Source: Bacteroidota bacterium
GTDB lineage: Bacteria; Bacteroidota; Bacteroidia; Bacteroidales; P3
Length of the DNA stretch: 64,000 bases
Direction: 5' to 3'
Assembly: GCA_023415495.1 (NCBI GenBank)
Contig: JAEZKK010000011.1
Span: 124,001-188,000, forward strand
Positions within the stretch are counted from its first letter, which is position 1; each line of letters begins with the position of its first letter. The notes beneath the pieces are model-generated. The model was given only the letters and a program-made list of their open reading frames with translations, did no database searches and was not told the DNA's origin. Both the position numbers and the translations under genes were made by a program. This document shows positions 34,888-42,096 of this stretch, piece after piece.

Positions 34888-35978
34888 TTAAATACATTTC
34901 AATCTTTATTCTTATTTTCTCTTTGTTCCAGCTTTTTATAAGCCTAATTAATTGGTTGTTTAGAGTAAGATTGAATAAAGAGCCTGAATACAATACTGAA
35001 ACTAAGATATCTATACTTATTCCTGCAAGAGATGAGGAAAAGAATATTGGAAATTTACTTAAAGACTTAACAAACTCAAACCAAGTTGTTTCAGAAATTC
35101 TTGTCTTTGATGATGAGTCGTGCGATAATACTGCAAAAATTGTAAAGGAATACTCTTTAAAGGATTCAAGGATAAAGCTAATAGAATCTAATGGTTTGGA
35201 AAAAGAATGGATGGGTAAAAATTTTGCTTGTCATAATCTATCTACCATAGCTAAAAGCGATTATCTACTTTTTATAGATTCAGATGTAAGGATAAAAAAT
35301 GATATTATTGAAAAAGCTCTTAACTATGCTATTTCTAAGAAATTAGATCTATTAAGCGTTTTTCCATATCAGATTATGATAACTAAAGGAGAAAAAATAT
35401 CAATTCCTAATATGAATTTTATCCTTCTTTCCCTTCTTGCACTCCCTTTAGTGCTTTACTCCAAATTCTCTTCAATTTCAGCAGCAAATGGTCAGTTTAT
35501 GCTTTTCAAAGCAAATACTTATAAAGACATCCAACCTCATAAACTATTCAAAACAAGCAAGGCAGAGGATATAGAAATATCTCGTTACTATAAAAAGAAG
35601 AAACTAAGAATAGCTTGTCTTGCATCTGTTAAGGATATATCTTGCAGAATGTATAATTCTCTTGAAGAGGCTATTCAAGGATTTTCTAAAAACATAAATT
35701 ACTTCTTTGGGAATTCCTATATCATTGCAGTATTATTCTGGTTAACAACCTCTTTTGGCTTTATCCCTTTAATTATTATGGGAAATTATTATTTACTATT
35801 AGTTTATTTGATTATTATATTGATAACAAGAGTATTAATATCTATTACTTCTAACCAAAGAGTTGGAGAAAATCTAATATACTTATTTCATCAACAATTT
35901 ATTCTTGGAAAAATAATATTGAAATCTATTCAAAACAAGCGAAATAGGGAATTAAAATGGAAGGGCAGAGCAATATGA
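34884..35978 (+). CDS. GT2-family glycosyltransferase, CruC-like
   Basis: 364 residues. One N-terminal membrane helix (1-25), a GT2 domain with ISILIPARDEEKNIGNLL, the nucleotide aspartates in VFDDESCDNT and the DSDVRI metal motif, and a third block AEDIEISRYYKKKKLR; then two to three C-terminal membrane helices. It probably transfers a sugar to the 1'-hydroxyl created by CruF, as CruC does. ATGA overlaps occur at both ends, with the acyltransferase gene upstream and the photolyase gene downstream. Confidence 0.88.
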   Translation: MIKYISIFILIFSLFQLFISLINWLFRVRLNKEPEYNTETKISILIPARDEEKNIGNLLKDLTNSNQVVSEILVFDDESCDNTAKIVKEYSLKDSRIKLIESNGLEKEWMGKNFACHNLSTIAKSDYLLFIDSDVRIKNDIIEKALNYAISKKLDLLSVFPYQIMITKGEKISIPNMNFILLSLLALPLVLYSKFSSISAANGQFMLFKANTYKDIQPHKLFKTSKAEDIEISRYYKKKKLRIACLASVKDISCRMYNSLEEAIQGFSKNINYFFGNSYIIAVLFWLTTSFGFIPLIIMGNYYLLLVYLIIILITRVLISITSNQRVGENLIYLFHQQFILGKIILKSIQNKRNRELKWKGRAI

Positions 35979-37285
35979 AACAAAGAATAAATATATTTTG
36001 GTTTAGAAGAGATCTTAGATTGGATGATAATCATGGGCTATTTAAGGCTTTAACTTCATCGAACAAAGTATTGCCTATATTTATTTTCGATACAGAAATA
36101 TTAAAACAATTTCCAGACACTGAAGACAAGAGGGTTAGCTTTATCTTCCAAACTCTTGAAGAGATAAACTTTAAGCTTAAAAAGGAATATAAATCTAATA
36201 TTCAGTATTTTCATGGTAAGCCAATAGAGGTTTTTAAGTCCTTAGAAGAAAACTATACTATTGACTCACTTTATTTCAACGAAGACTACGAACCCTATGC
36301 AAATAAGAGAGATAAAGAAATAATAAATTATTTTGAAAGTAAAAATATAAAAGTATTATCATTTAAAGACACTCTAATATTTCACAAGGATGATATTTTG
36401 AAATCTGATAATAAACCCTATACTATCTATACTTCTTATTCTAATGTATGGTTAGCGAAGTATTCAAATACTACTCTTGAATACTACCCAAGTGAAGAAT
36501 ATCTTAATAACTTAATCCGTATCGAAAATAATAATTTTGATTTAGAACATATTGGTTATATACCTTGTGGAAATGTTTTTCCAAAATATATTATTGATGA
36601 AGATATAATAATTAATTATGAAAATACTCGCGATAAACCTTATCTCGAAAAGGGAGTTTCTAGGGTCGGAGTAGAACTTCGCTTTGGGAGAATAAGCATT
36701 AGGAAACTTGCTGATACTGCAAATAGATTAAGCCTAACATATTTAAAAGAAATTATTTGGAGAGAATTCTTTATGCAGATTCTCTACAATTTCCCTTACG
36801 TTGAAAATTCTAGTTTTAAGCCTAAATACAATAGGATAAAGTGGGAGAATGATGAGGAGTTATTTGATAAATGGTGCAAAGGAGAAACTGGCTATCCTAT
36901 TGTAGATGCTGGTATGAAGGAGTTGAATTCAACTGGTTTTATGCATAATAGGGTAAGAATGATTACTGCAAGTTTTCTTACTAAACATCTTTTAATTGAT
37001 TGGAGATGGGGTGAGCTTTATTTTGCTAATAAACTAATGGATTATGAGCTTTCTTCCAATAATGGTAATTGGCAATGGGTTGCAGGCTCTGGTTGTGATG
37101 CCTCTCCTTATTTTAGGATATTCAATCCAATTACTCAGCAAAAAAAGTTTGACCCTAAATTCCAATACATTAAAAAATGGGTAGAGGAATTTGGAACAAA
37201 AGAGTACCCAAACCCGATTATTGACCATAGCTTTGCAAGAAATAGAACATTATCAAGATTTAAAAAAGACTTAGAAGATGAATAA
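35975..37285 (+). CDS. phr: Class I deoxyribodipyrimidine photolyase
   Basis: 436 residues from the ATG overlapping the glycosyltransferase stop (ATGA); an upstream ATG at 35957 is possible. Photolyase start motif INIFWFRRDLRLDDN, FAD-domain blocks LKEIIWREFFMQIL, GYPIVDAGMKELNSTGFMHNR and NGNWQWVAGSGCDASPYFRIFNP. Repairs cyclobutane pyrimidine dimers using blue light. Its place inside a carotenoid operon makes a common photoprotection transcript. The next gene overlaps by 8 bp. Confidence 0.96.
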   Translation: MKQRINIFWFRRDLRLDDNHGLFKALTSSNKVLPIFIFDTEILKQFPDTEDKRVSFIFQTLEEINFKLKKEYKSNIQYFHGKPIEVFKSLEENYTIDSLYFNEDYEPYANKRDKEIINYFESKNIKVLSFKDTLIFHKDDILKSDNKPYTIYTSYSNVWLAKYSNTTLEYYPSEEYLNNLIRIENNNFDLEHIGYIPCGNVFPKYIIDEDIIINYENTRDKPYLEKGVSRVGVELRFGRISIRKLADTANRLSLTYLKEIIWREFFMQILYNFPYVENSSFKPKYNRIKWENDEELFDKWCKGETGYPIVDAGMKELNSTGFMHNRVRMITASFLTKHLLIDWRWGELYFANKLMDYELSSNNGNWQWVAGSGCDASPYFRIFNPITQQKKFDPKFQYIKKWVEEFGTKEYPNPIIDHSFARNRTLSRFKKDLEDE

Positions 37286-38015
37286 ACAGATTTACCTGCG
37301 ATTAATTATACTTTTTGTTTTCAGCATGTTTTCTCTTAATTCATATTCAAGTGAAGAGAAGAAAACTATATACAATTCCTATATCAACGATAATATGGGT
37401 GTATGGAAGAAAACTATTGATGCTATGCATTTTGAAGCAAAAAAGAATAATAAAAAAGAATTAGAGCTATTGAATTACGAATACGGATATATAGGTTGGT
37501 GTATAGGTAAAAAGAAAAATGAGGAGGCAAGGCAATATATTAGAAGAAGCCAAGAAAGGATGAATAGATTAAAGAAGATTAAAGCTAATATACCAATAAT
37601 GCATGCATATCAATCTGCATACTACGGCTTTGAGATTGGATTAAATAAGTTAAAAGCTCCTTTCGTTGGTCCTAAGAGTATTGAAGAGGCAGAGAAGTCA
37701 ATTAATTTTGATAAGAATAATTACTTTGGATATATTCAAATGGGTAATATTGAATACTATATGCCTTCTACTTTTGGTGGGAGTAAAAAGAAAGCATTGG
37801 AATACTACATAAAAGCAAAGCAAATAATGGATAAGAGTAAGCCTGAAAATGATTGGACATATATTAATCTCATTGCAATAATTGGCATGACTTATCAAGA
37901 ATTGAACAACTATAAAAAAGCTGATGAATATTATAAATTAGCCCTTAAGATTTCTCCTGAATTTAAATGGGTTAAGAATGAATTATATCCTCAATTTCTA
38001 AAAAAACAAAACTAA
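37278..38015 (+). CDS. Exported TPR protein of the carotenoid operon
   Basis: 245 residues. Signal peptide 1-24, mostly helical, with TPR units seen best in the C-terminal half (YFGYIQMGNIEYYMPS, LEYYIKAKQIMDKSKP, IAIIGMTYQELNNYKKADEYY, LALKISPEF). GPKSIEEAEKSINFDKNN precedes a Gly-Gly loop (STFGGSKKKALEYY). No enzymatic motif. It overlaps phr by 8 bp and precedes crtI by 1 bp. A role in membrane placement or assembly of the pigment pathway would be a guess. Confidence 0.82.
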   Translation: MNKQIYLRLIILFVFSMFSLNSYSSEEKKTIYNSYINDNMGVWKKTIDAMHFEAKKNNKKELELLNYEYGYIGWCIGKKKNEEARQYIRRSQERMNRLKKIKANIPIMHAYQSAYYGFEIGLNKLKAPFVGPKSIEEAEKSINFDKNNYFGYIQMGNIEYYMPSTFGGSKKKALEYYIKAKQIMDKSKPENDWTYINLIAIIGMTYQELNNYKKADEYYKLALKISPEFKWVKNELYPQFLKKQN

Positions 38016-38016
38016 A

Positions 38017-39492
38017 ATGAATAAAAAAATTATTATTGTAGGCGCTGGTTTAGGTGCTTTGGCAAGCGGATTGCTCTTGTCAAGAAAAGGTTACAAGGTT
38101 GAATTTATTGAAATGAACAGCCAAGCTGGAGGAAGACTTAATCAGATTAAAAAAGATGGGTTTACCTTCGATACTGGCCCAAGCTTCTTTAGTATGTCTT
38201 TTGTTTTCAAAGACTTTATTGAAAAATGTGGATTAGATATCCCTTTTAAATTTGTGGAGTTAGATCCTCTTTATAGCGTGAACTTTAAGGGCAGCGATAA
38301 AACCTTTCATCTTAATAAAGACATAAAACAACTCTCTAAGCAGTTTGTGGATATTGAACCTGATTTCGAAGAAAAAATGGAGAAATACCTTAAGAAGAGC
38401 AAACAATTATTTGAAGACACATTTGATATTGTGATTAAAAATAATTTCGACAGTGTTTTTGACTATATATTTAAACTAATGCATGTAAATCCAATTCATG
38501 TCCCTCAGCTTTTTAATAGTTTCTATACCCATGTTCAAAAACATTTTTCTTCAAAAGAGGCTAAGCAGGTTATTTCCTTAGTTGCCTTTTTCTTAGGTCG
38601 TACCCCTTTCGATACTATGGCAATATACAGCCTTCTTTCTTATACAGAATTTCGTCATGATGGATATTATAATGTTGAGGGGGGAATGTATAATATAGTA
38701 AATGGATTGGTTGGAGAATTAGAAAAGAATGGTGCTGTTTTCCATTATAATAGTGAAATTATAAAAGTTGAAGAAGAAAAAGGAAAGGTTAAAAAAGTAA
38801 TCGACAAAGAAGGAAAAGAATATTTAGGAGATGTGTTTTTGATTAATGCTGATGCTGCTTTATTTAGAGGAAGAATATTAAACAGAGAGAAATACTCTGA
38901 GAATAAACTCTCTAAGATGGAGTGGACAATGGGATATCTTACCTTCTATGTTGGAATTAAAGAAAAACTTCCTCAACTCAACCTTCATAACTACTATCTT
39001 GGAGATAATTTCGAAGAGTATGCAAAAGATGTAATGCATAAGCCTGACACTCTTCAAAAGCCTTATTTTTATGTAAATAATGTATCAAAATATAATCCTG
39101 AGTGTGCACCTGTTGGCTGCGAAAGCCTTTTCTTTGTTTGTCCTGTGCCTAATCTTCAATACAAAAGCAATTGGGACGATGCAGAGGATATAGTAAATAG
39201 CATATTAGAAGATTTTTCAAAGAGGATAGGAGTAGATATTATCCCAAATATTATTACTAAAATAATCTATACCCCAAAGGATTGGCAGGATAAGTTTAAT
39301 CTATATCAGGGAAGCGGCTTAGGACTATCGCATAAACTAATGCAAATAGGAGGATTACGTCCAAGAAACTTTGATGAAGAATTCTCAAATATGTTTTACG
39401 TTGGAGCCTCTACCCTTCCAGGAGCAGGTCTTCCAATGGCGGTAATAAGCGGAGAACTCGCCGCAGAACGAATAATTAAATATTTAGAGTAA
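38017..39492 (+). CDS. crtI: Phytoene desaturase, CrtI type
   Basis: 491 residues. FAD-binding GxGxxG in IIVGAGLGALASG (5-17) with the acidic end of the second strand FIEMNSQAGGRL, the DTGPSFF segment, and the C-terminal CrtI signature YVGASTLPGAGLPMAVISGELAAERI. It introduces double bonds into phytoene to give neurosporene or lycopene. It is the last gene of the operon. No second crtI/crtD paralogue, cyclase or ketolase is in the window, so further end-group changes would need genes elsewhere. Confidence 0.95.
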   Translation: MNKKIIIVGAGLGALASGLLLSRKGYKVEFIEMNSQAGGRLNQIKKDGFTFDTGPSFFSMSFVFKDFIEKCGLDIPFKFVELDPLYSVNFKGSDKTFHLNKDIKQLSKQFVDIEPDFEEKMEKYLKKSKQLFEDTFDIVIKNNFDSVFDYIFKLMHVNPIHVPQLFNSFYTHVQKHFSSKEAKQVISLVAFFLGRTPFDTMAIYSLLSYTEFRHDGYYNVEGGMYNIVNGLVGELEKNGAVFHYNSEIIKVEEEKGKVKKVIDKEGKEYLGDVFLINADAALFRGRILNREKYSENKLSKMEWTMGYLTFYVGIKEKLPQLNLHNYYLGDNFEEYAKDVMHKPDTLQKPYFYVNNVSKYNPECAPVGCESLFFVCPVPNLQYKSNWDDAEDIVNSILEDFSKRIGVDIIPNIITKIIYTPKDWQDKFNLYQGSGLGLSHKLMQIGGLRPRNFDEEFSNMFYVGASTLPGAGLPMAVISGELAAERIIKYLE

Positions 39493-39537
39493 CTCTATTA
39501 AATGATATTATAAAGTGCTGTATATATATTTATTTAA

Positions 39538-39545
39538 TAGTTTTG
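39538..39545 (+). promoter_or_regulatory. -7 element for the RhuM-Doc gene
   Basis: TAGTTTTG, an exact TAnnTTTG match, 88 bp before the ATG. A 9-bp dyad (CTATTAAAT 39495-39503; complement 39532-39540) overlaps it and could be a weak terminator for crtI or an operator. Confidence 0.45.
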
Positions 39546-39633
39546 CAAAGGATTGGTTATTATAATTATAGGACTATATGAAAGATAACTTAAGACAATA
39601 TTTATATTGTAGAATAAATAAAAGCTGATATGT

Positions 39634-40593
39634 ATGGGAAATAAAATAGAAATCTATAAAACTTCTATAGGTGCAGAGGTGTCTGTTCAATTAGAAACGG
39701 ATACAGTGTGGCTAGATGCACATAACATTGCTGAAGTGTTTGGTGTAAATAGACCTGCTATAGTCAAACATATTGGTAACATATACAAATCAGGAGAATT
39801 AGAGATGGAATCAACCTGTTCCATTTTGGAACAAGTTGCAGCAGATGGTAAAAAACGTAAAATGAATTTTTACAATCTTGATATGGTATTATCTGTAGGC
39901 TATAGGATTAATTCATCACAAGCAACTAAATTCCGTCAATGGGCTACATCTCGTTTAAAAGATTATTTAGTGCAAGGTTATACAATAAACGAAAAACGTT
40001 TGCATCAAAAACAACAAGAAGTTGAATTTCTTAAAACAGGTTTACGTATTGTAAGTTGTGCATTAGAAAATGCTGCCAATGAACAAGAACAAGAAGTTTT
40101 TCATCAGTTCGCCAAAGGATTAGAATTATTAGATGATTATGACCACGAAGAACTTGATAACAAAGGCTACACTCTAAAAGAAACTGTTTATCCAACTTAC
40201 AAAGATTATATGAATTTAATATCGCTTATGTATTCAGATTTTAAGTCTGATGTATTTGCAAAGCCTAAAGACAAGGGTTTTCATAGCTCTATCAATCAGA
40301 TTAAACAAAGTTTTGGAGAAACCGAACTATATCCTACCATAGAAGAAAAAGCAGCAAATTTACTTTACTATATAACTAAAAATCATTCTTTTGTTGATGG
40401 CAATAAAAGAATTGCCGCTTCTTGTTTCTTATATTTTTTGCAACGTAACAATTCTTTGATAAATAGCAGAGGAGAACCATTAATCAGTAATGATACATTA
40501 GCATCTCTTACATTGTTCATTGCAAATAGCAAACCAGAAGAGAACGAGATAGTAAAACGATTAATAATTAGCATTCTTAATAGAAACAAATAG
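39634..40593 (+). CDS. RhuM N-domain fused to a Doc/Fic toxin domain
   Basis: 319 residues. The N-terminal 125 residues form the RhuM region: HNIAEVFGVNRPAIVKHI looks like an HTH, then LDMVLSVGYRINSSQATKFRQWA and RLKDYLVQGYTIN. After a helical linker (about 120-165) the C-domain holds a Doc-type Fic motif HSFVDGNKRIAAS (H251 to R259). Doc proteins inactivate EF-Tu by phosphorylation, while most Fic enzymes AMPylate; the NKR ending favours Doc. No antitoxin-sized gene lies beside it, so the N-domain may regulate in cis. Arg codons lean to CGT (6 of 12) more than in crtI, a mild hint of transfer. Confidence 0.88.
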   Translation: MGNKIEIYKTSIGAEVSVQLETDTVWLDAHNIAEVFGVNRPAIVKHIGNIYKSGELEMESTCSILEQVAADGKKRKMNFYNLDMVLSVGYRINSSQATKFRQWATSRLKDYLVQGYTINEKRLHQKQQEVEFLKTGLRIVSCALENAANEQEQEVFHQFAKGLELLDDYDHEELDNKGYTLKETVYPTYKDYMNLISLMYSDFKSDVFAKPKDKGFHSSINQIKQSFGETELYPTIEEKAANLLYYITKNHSFVDGNKRIAASCFLYFLQRNNSLINSRGEPLISNDTLASLTLFIANSKPEENEIVKRLIISILNRNK

Positions 40594-40616
40594 ATTTTTA
40601 ATAGCAAAGTTATTGA

Positions 40617-40651
40617 GGAAACCCCCTAAAATTTTCAATTTAGGGGTTTCC
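40617..40651 (+). terminator. Hairpin after the RhuM-Doc gene
   Basis: GGAAACCCCCTAAA pairs with TTTAGGGGTTTCC with one bulged C; 8-base loop. There is no clear T-tract, so termination strength is uncertain. Confidence 0.55.
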
Positions 40652-40666
40652 CATTAACTATTAAAT

Positions 40667-40719
40667 TTTGTAAACTGGATTTATATATAGGGAAAGTTTA
40701 CAGGTTTACAGTTTACAAA
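40667..40719. promoter_or_regulatory. GTTTACA iterons with inverted copy
   Basis: GTTTACA occurs at 40696, 40704 and 40711, and the inverse TGTAAAC at 40669-40675. TTTGTAAACTG (40667-40677) and CAGTTTACAAA (40709-40719) form an 11-bp inverted repeat around the set. This looks like a multi-subunit protein binding site. The gap 40594-41055 holds this, the hairpin before it and the repeat array after it. Confidence 0.5.
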
Positions 40720-40796
40720 GAAGTTTATAATATTAATTTGCATGATTTTAATAGTTCTGCTGATTTGTCCTAATAGATGTTGATTTCGCTAAAATG

Positions 40797-40880
40797 GAAT
40801 CAAATTACAGATAACTAACTCTTGATTCTACGGAAATAGAATCAAATTACATTTTCGTAGAATCAAGAGTTAGTACTCTT
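40797..40880. repeat. GAATCAAATTA array, 4 x 21 bp with one inverted unit
   Basis: Units begin at 40797, 40818, 40839 and 40860, exactly 21 bp apart. Units 1, 3 and 4 read GAATCAA; unit 2 is inverted (CTTGATTC). The segment 40814-40832 is a perfect 19-bp inverted repeat of 40856-40874, so units 2 and 4 can pair around unit 3. No palindrome (GGCATT or GGTACC) array accompanies this one. Confidence 0.9.
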
Positions 40881-41040
40881 AACAGATATGTTAATTAAGA
40901 ATGGGTTAATATTGTTGAATTTTATTGTCTATATCTCAAAACAAAATTGACTTTCTAACGTTATATGTTTTAGTGTTTTTGGTCAATGTTTTATTTATGG
41001 AGTATTGAACAAGAATACTATTAACAAGCTTTATTCACTT

Positions 41041-41048
41041 TAAATTTG
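41041..41048 (+). promoter_or_regulatory. -7 element very close to a lipoprotein start
   Basis: TAAATTTG, an exact match that ends 7 bp before the ATG at 41056. If real, the transcript would be nearly leaderless. It may be a chance match. Confidence 0.3.
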
Positions 41049-41055
41049 AATAGTT

Positions 41056-41634
41056 ATGAAAAAGATTATACTCTCTTTAATTACAGCTCCATTTATTTTA
41101 TTGATAATTATTCTATCTTTTTCTTCTTGTAAGAATATAGATGAAAGTGGGGTTTCGAAAGTTCTTGTGCTTAAGGTTGATTATCTTACAAATAAATTTG
41201 AAGGGGGGACTGAATTGACCTTTACGAAATCGTCTCCAAACTTTAATATTCAACCTATTTATATATCTCCAGGTGATTTTGGAAATATAAGTATGATATA
41301 TCAGGATATTAATGAATTGCTATTTGATGGAAGTATTATTTGGATGGGCAAAGGTTATATTAAATATCCAAGAAATTTCATTCCTGCTAATCATTTCAAT
41401 AGAGTTCTTACTTCAGATATTGTTTTCCCTAAACAAGGCTTTGAGAATTTGTTTAACCCCGATAATACCAATTACGATTACTCTCAAATCTGGATGTCGG
41501 TTCAAAGTTTAGTTAAGGTGAGAGAATATCTAAGTAAAAATCCCAAAACTCCGGTAAAACTTTTTCTTTACACACCAAGCGTTGGAGCAGGAAACCCTGA
41601 GGATTGGGATTGGATTATTTTCATAAAAAACTGA
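41056..41634 (+). CDS. Lipoprotein of unknown function (192 aa)
   Basis: Hydrophobic leader with lipobox SFSSC (C25). The mature region has strands such as KVLVLKVDYLTNKFEGGTELTF and VKLFLYTPSVGAGNPEDWDWIIFI, plus a central FDGSIIWMGKGYIKYP. Acidic and aromatic C-terminus. I recognise no family. It stands alone between the 40.8 kb array and a large hairpin, converging on tRNA-Asp. Confidence 0.78.
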   Translation: MKKIILSLITAPFILLIIILSFSSCKNIDESGVSKVLVLKVDYLTNKFEGGTELTFTKSSPNFNIQPIYISPGDFGNISMIYQDINELLFDGSIIWMGKGYIKYPRNFIPANHFNRVLTSDIVFPKQGFENLFNPDNTNYDYSQIWMSVQSLVKVREYLSKNPKTPVKLFLYTPSVGAGNPEDWDWIIFIKN

Positions 41635-41712
41635 TTACTTTCTATTATTAATTATGTTGACAAGATATGAAAACTAAATAAAGTATACAAGTAATAACAA
41701 GGGATTATAATT

Positions 41713-41775
41713 GTGTATTAAACAGAAACAATTTATTACCTTGATAATAAACCAATGTTTCTGTTTATAATACAC
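41713..41775 (+). terminator. Long imperfect hairpin after the lipoprotein gene
   Basis: GTGTATTA/AACAGAAACA (41713-41730) pairs with TGTTTCTGTTTATAATACAC (41756-41775): 18 bp with a 2-base bulge and a 25-base loop. It may end the lipoprotein transcript. It starts 79 bp past the stop, which is far for a simple terminator. Confidence 0.5.
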
Positions 41776-41819
41776 TAAACATATTAATTAAAAAACTGAT
41801 TGAAAATTTCTTGAAGATA

Positions 41820-41839
41820 ATCTCAAAGGATTTTGAGAT
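41820..41839 (-). terminator. Small hairpin after tRNA-Asp
   Basis: ATCTCAAA-GGAT-TTTGAGAT, an 8-bp perfect stem with a 4-base loop, starts 6 bp past the tRNA 3' end on the minus strand and is followed by a T-containing run in that direction. Confidence 0.6.
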
Positions 41840-41845
41840 ATTTAG

Positions 41846-41919
41846 CGGTCCGGACGAGACTCGAACTCGCGACCCCATGCGTGACAGGCATGTATTCTAA
41901 CCAACTGAACTACCGGACC
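41846..41919 (-). tRNA. tRNA-Asp (GTC)
   Basis: 74 nt on the minus strand. The acceptor stem GGTCCGG pairs with CCGGACC, discriminator G, D-arm with AGTTGGTTAGA, anticodon loop CTGTCAC (GTC), T-arm GTTCGAGTC. CCA is not encoded. Single tRNA gene; G discriminator and GTC anticodon agree on aspartate. Confidence 0.97.
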
Positions 41920-41951
41920 AATATATTATGAGCATTTCTCAATTGAGAGTG

Positions 41952-41959
41952 CAAAGATA
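41952..41959 (-). promoter_or_regulatory. -7 element for tRNA-Asp
   Basis: Minus-strand TATCTTTG, an exact match, 32 bp upstream of the tRNA 5' end. The perfect palindrome TCTCAATTGAGA (41937-41948) lies between, close to the expected transcription start. Confidence 0.6.
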
Positions 41960-42053
41960 CGAATGTTTTTTATACTACCAAATTTTAATCTAAAAAAAAT
42001 CTCTTTTTTTTATTTCTACCTATGTTTTATAACTCTTTCAAAGAAAAATAAAC

Positions 42054-42061
42054 TATCTTTG
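42054..42061 (+). promoter_or_regulatory. -7 element for dnaE
   Basis: TATCTTTG, an exact match, ending 35 bp before the chosen dnaE ATG. It is too close to the alternative TTG start at 42076 to favour that start. Confidence 0.6.
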
Positions 42062-42096
42062 CGTATTAGAATTTATTGATAATTATCCTTGCCACT

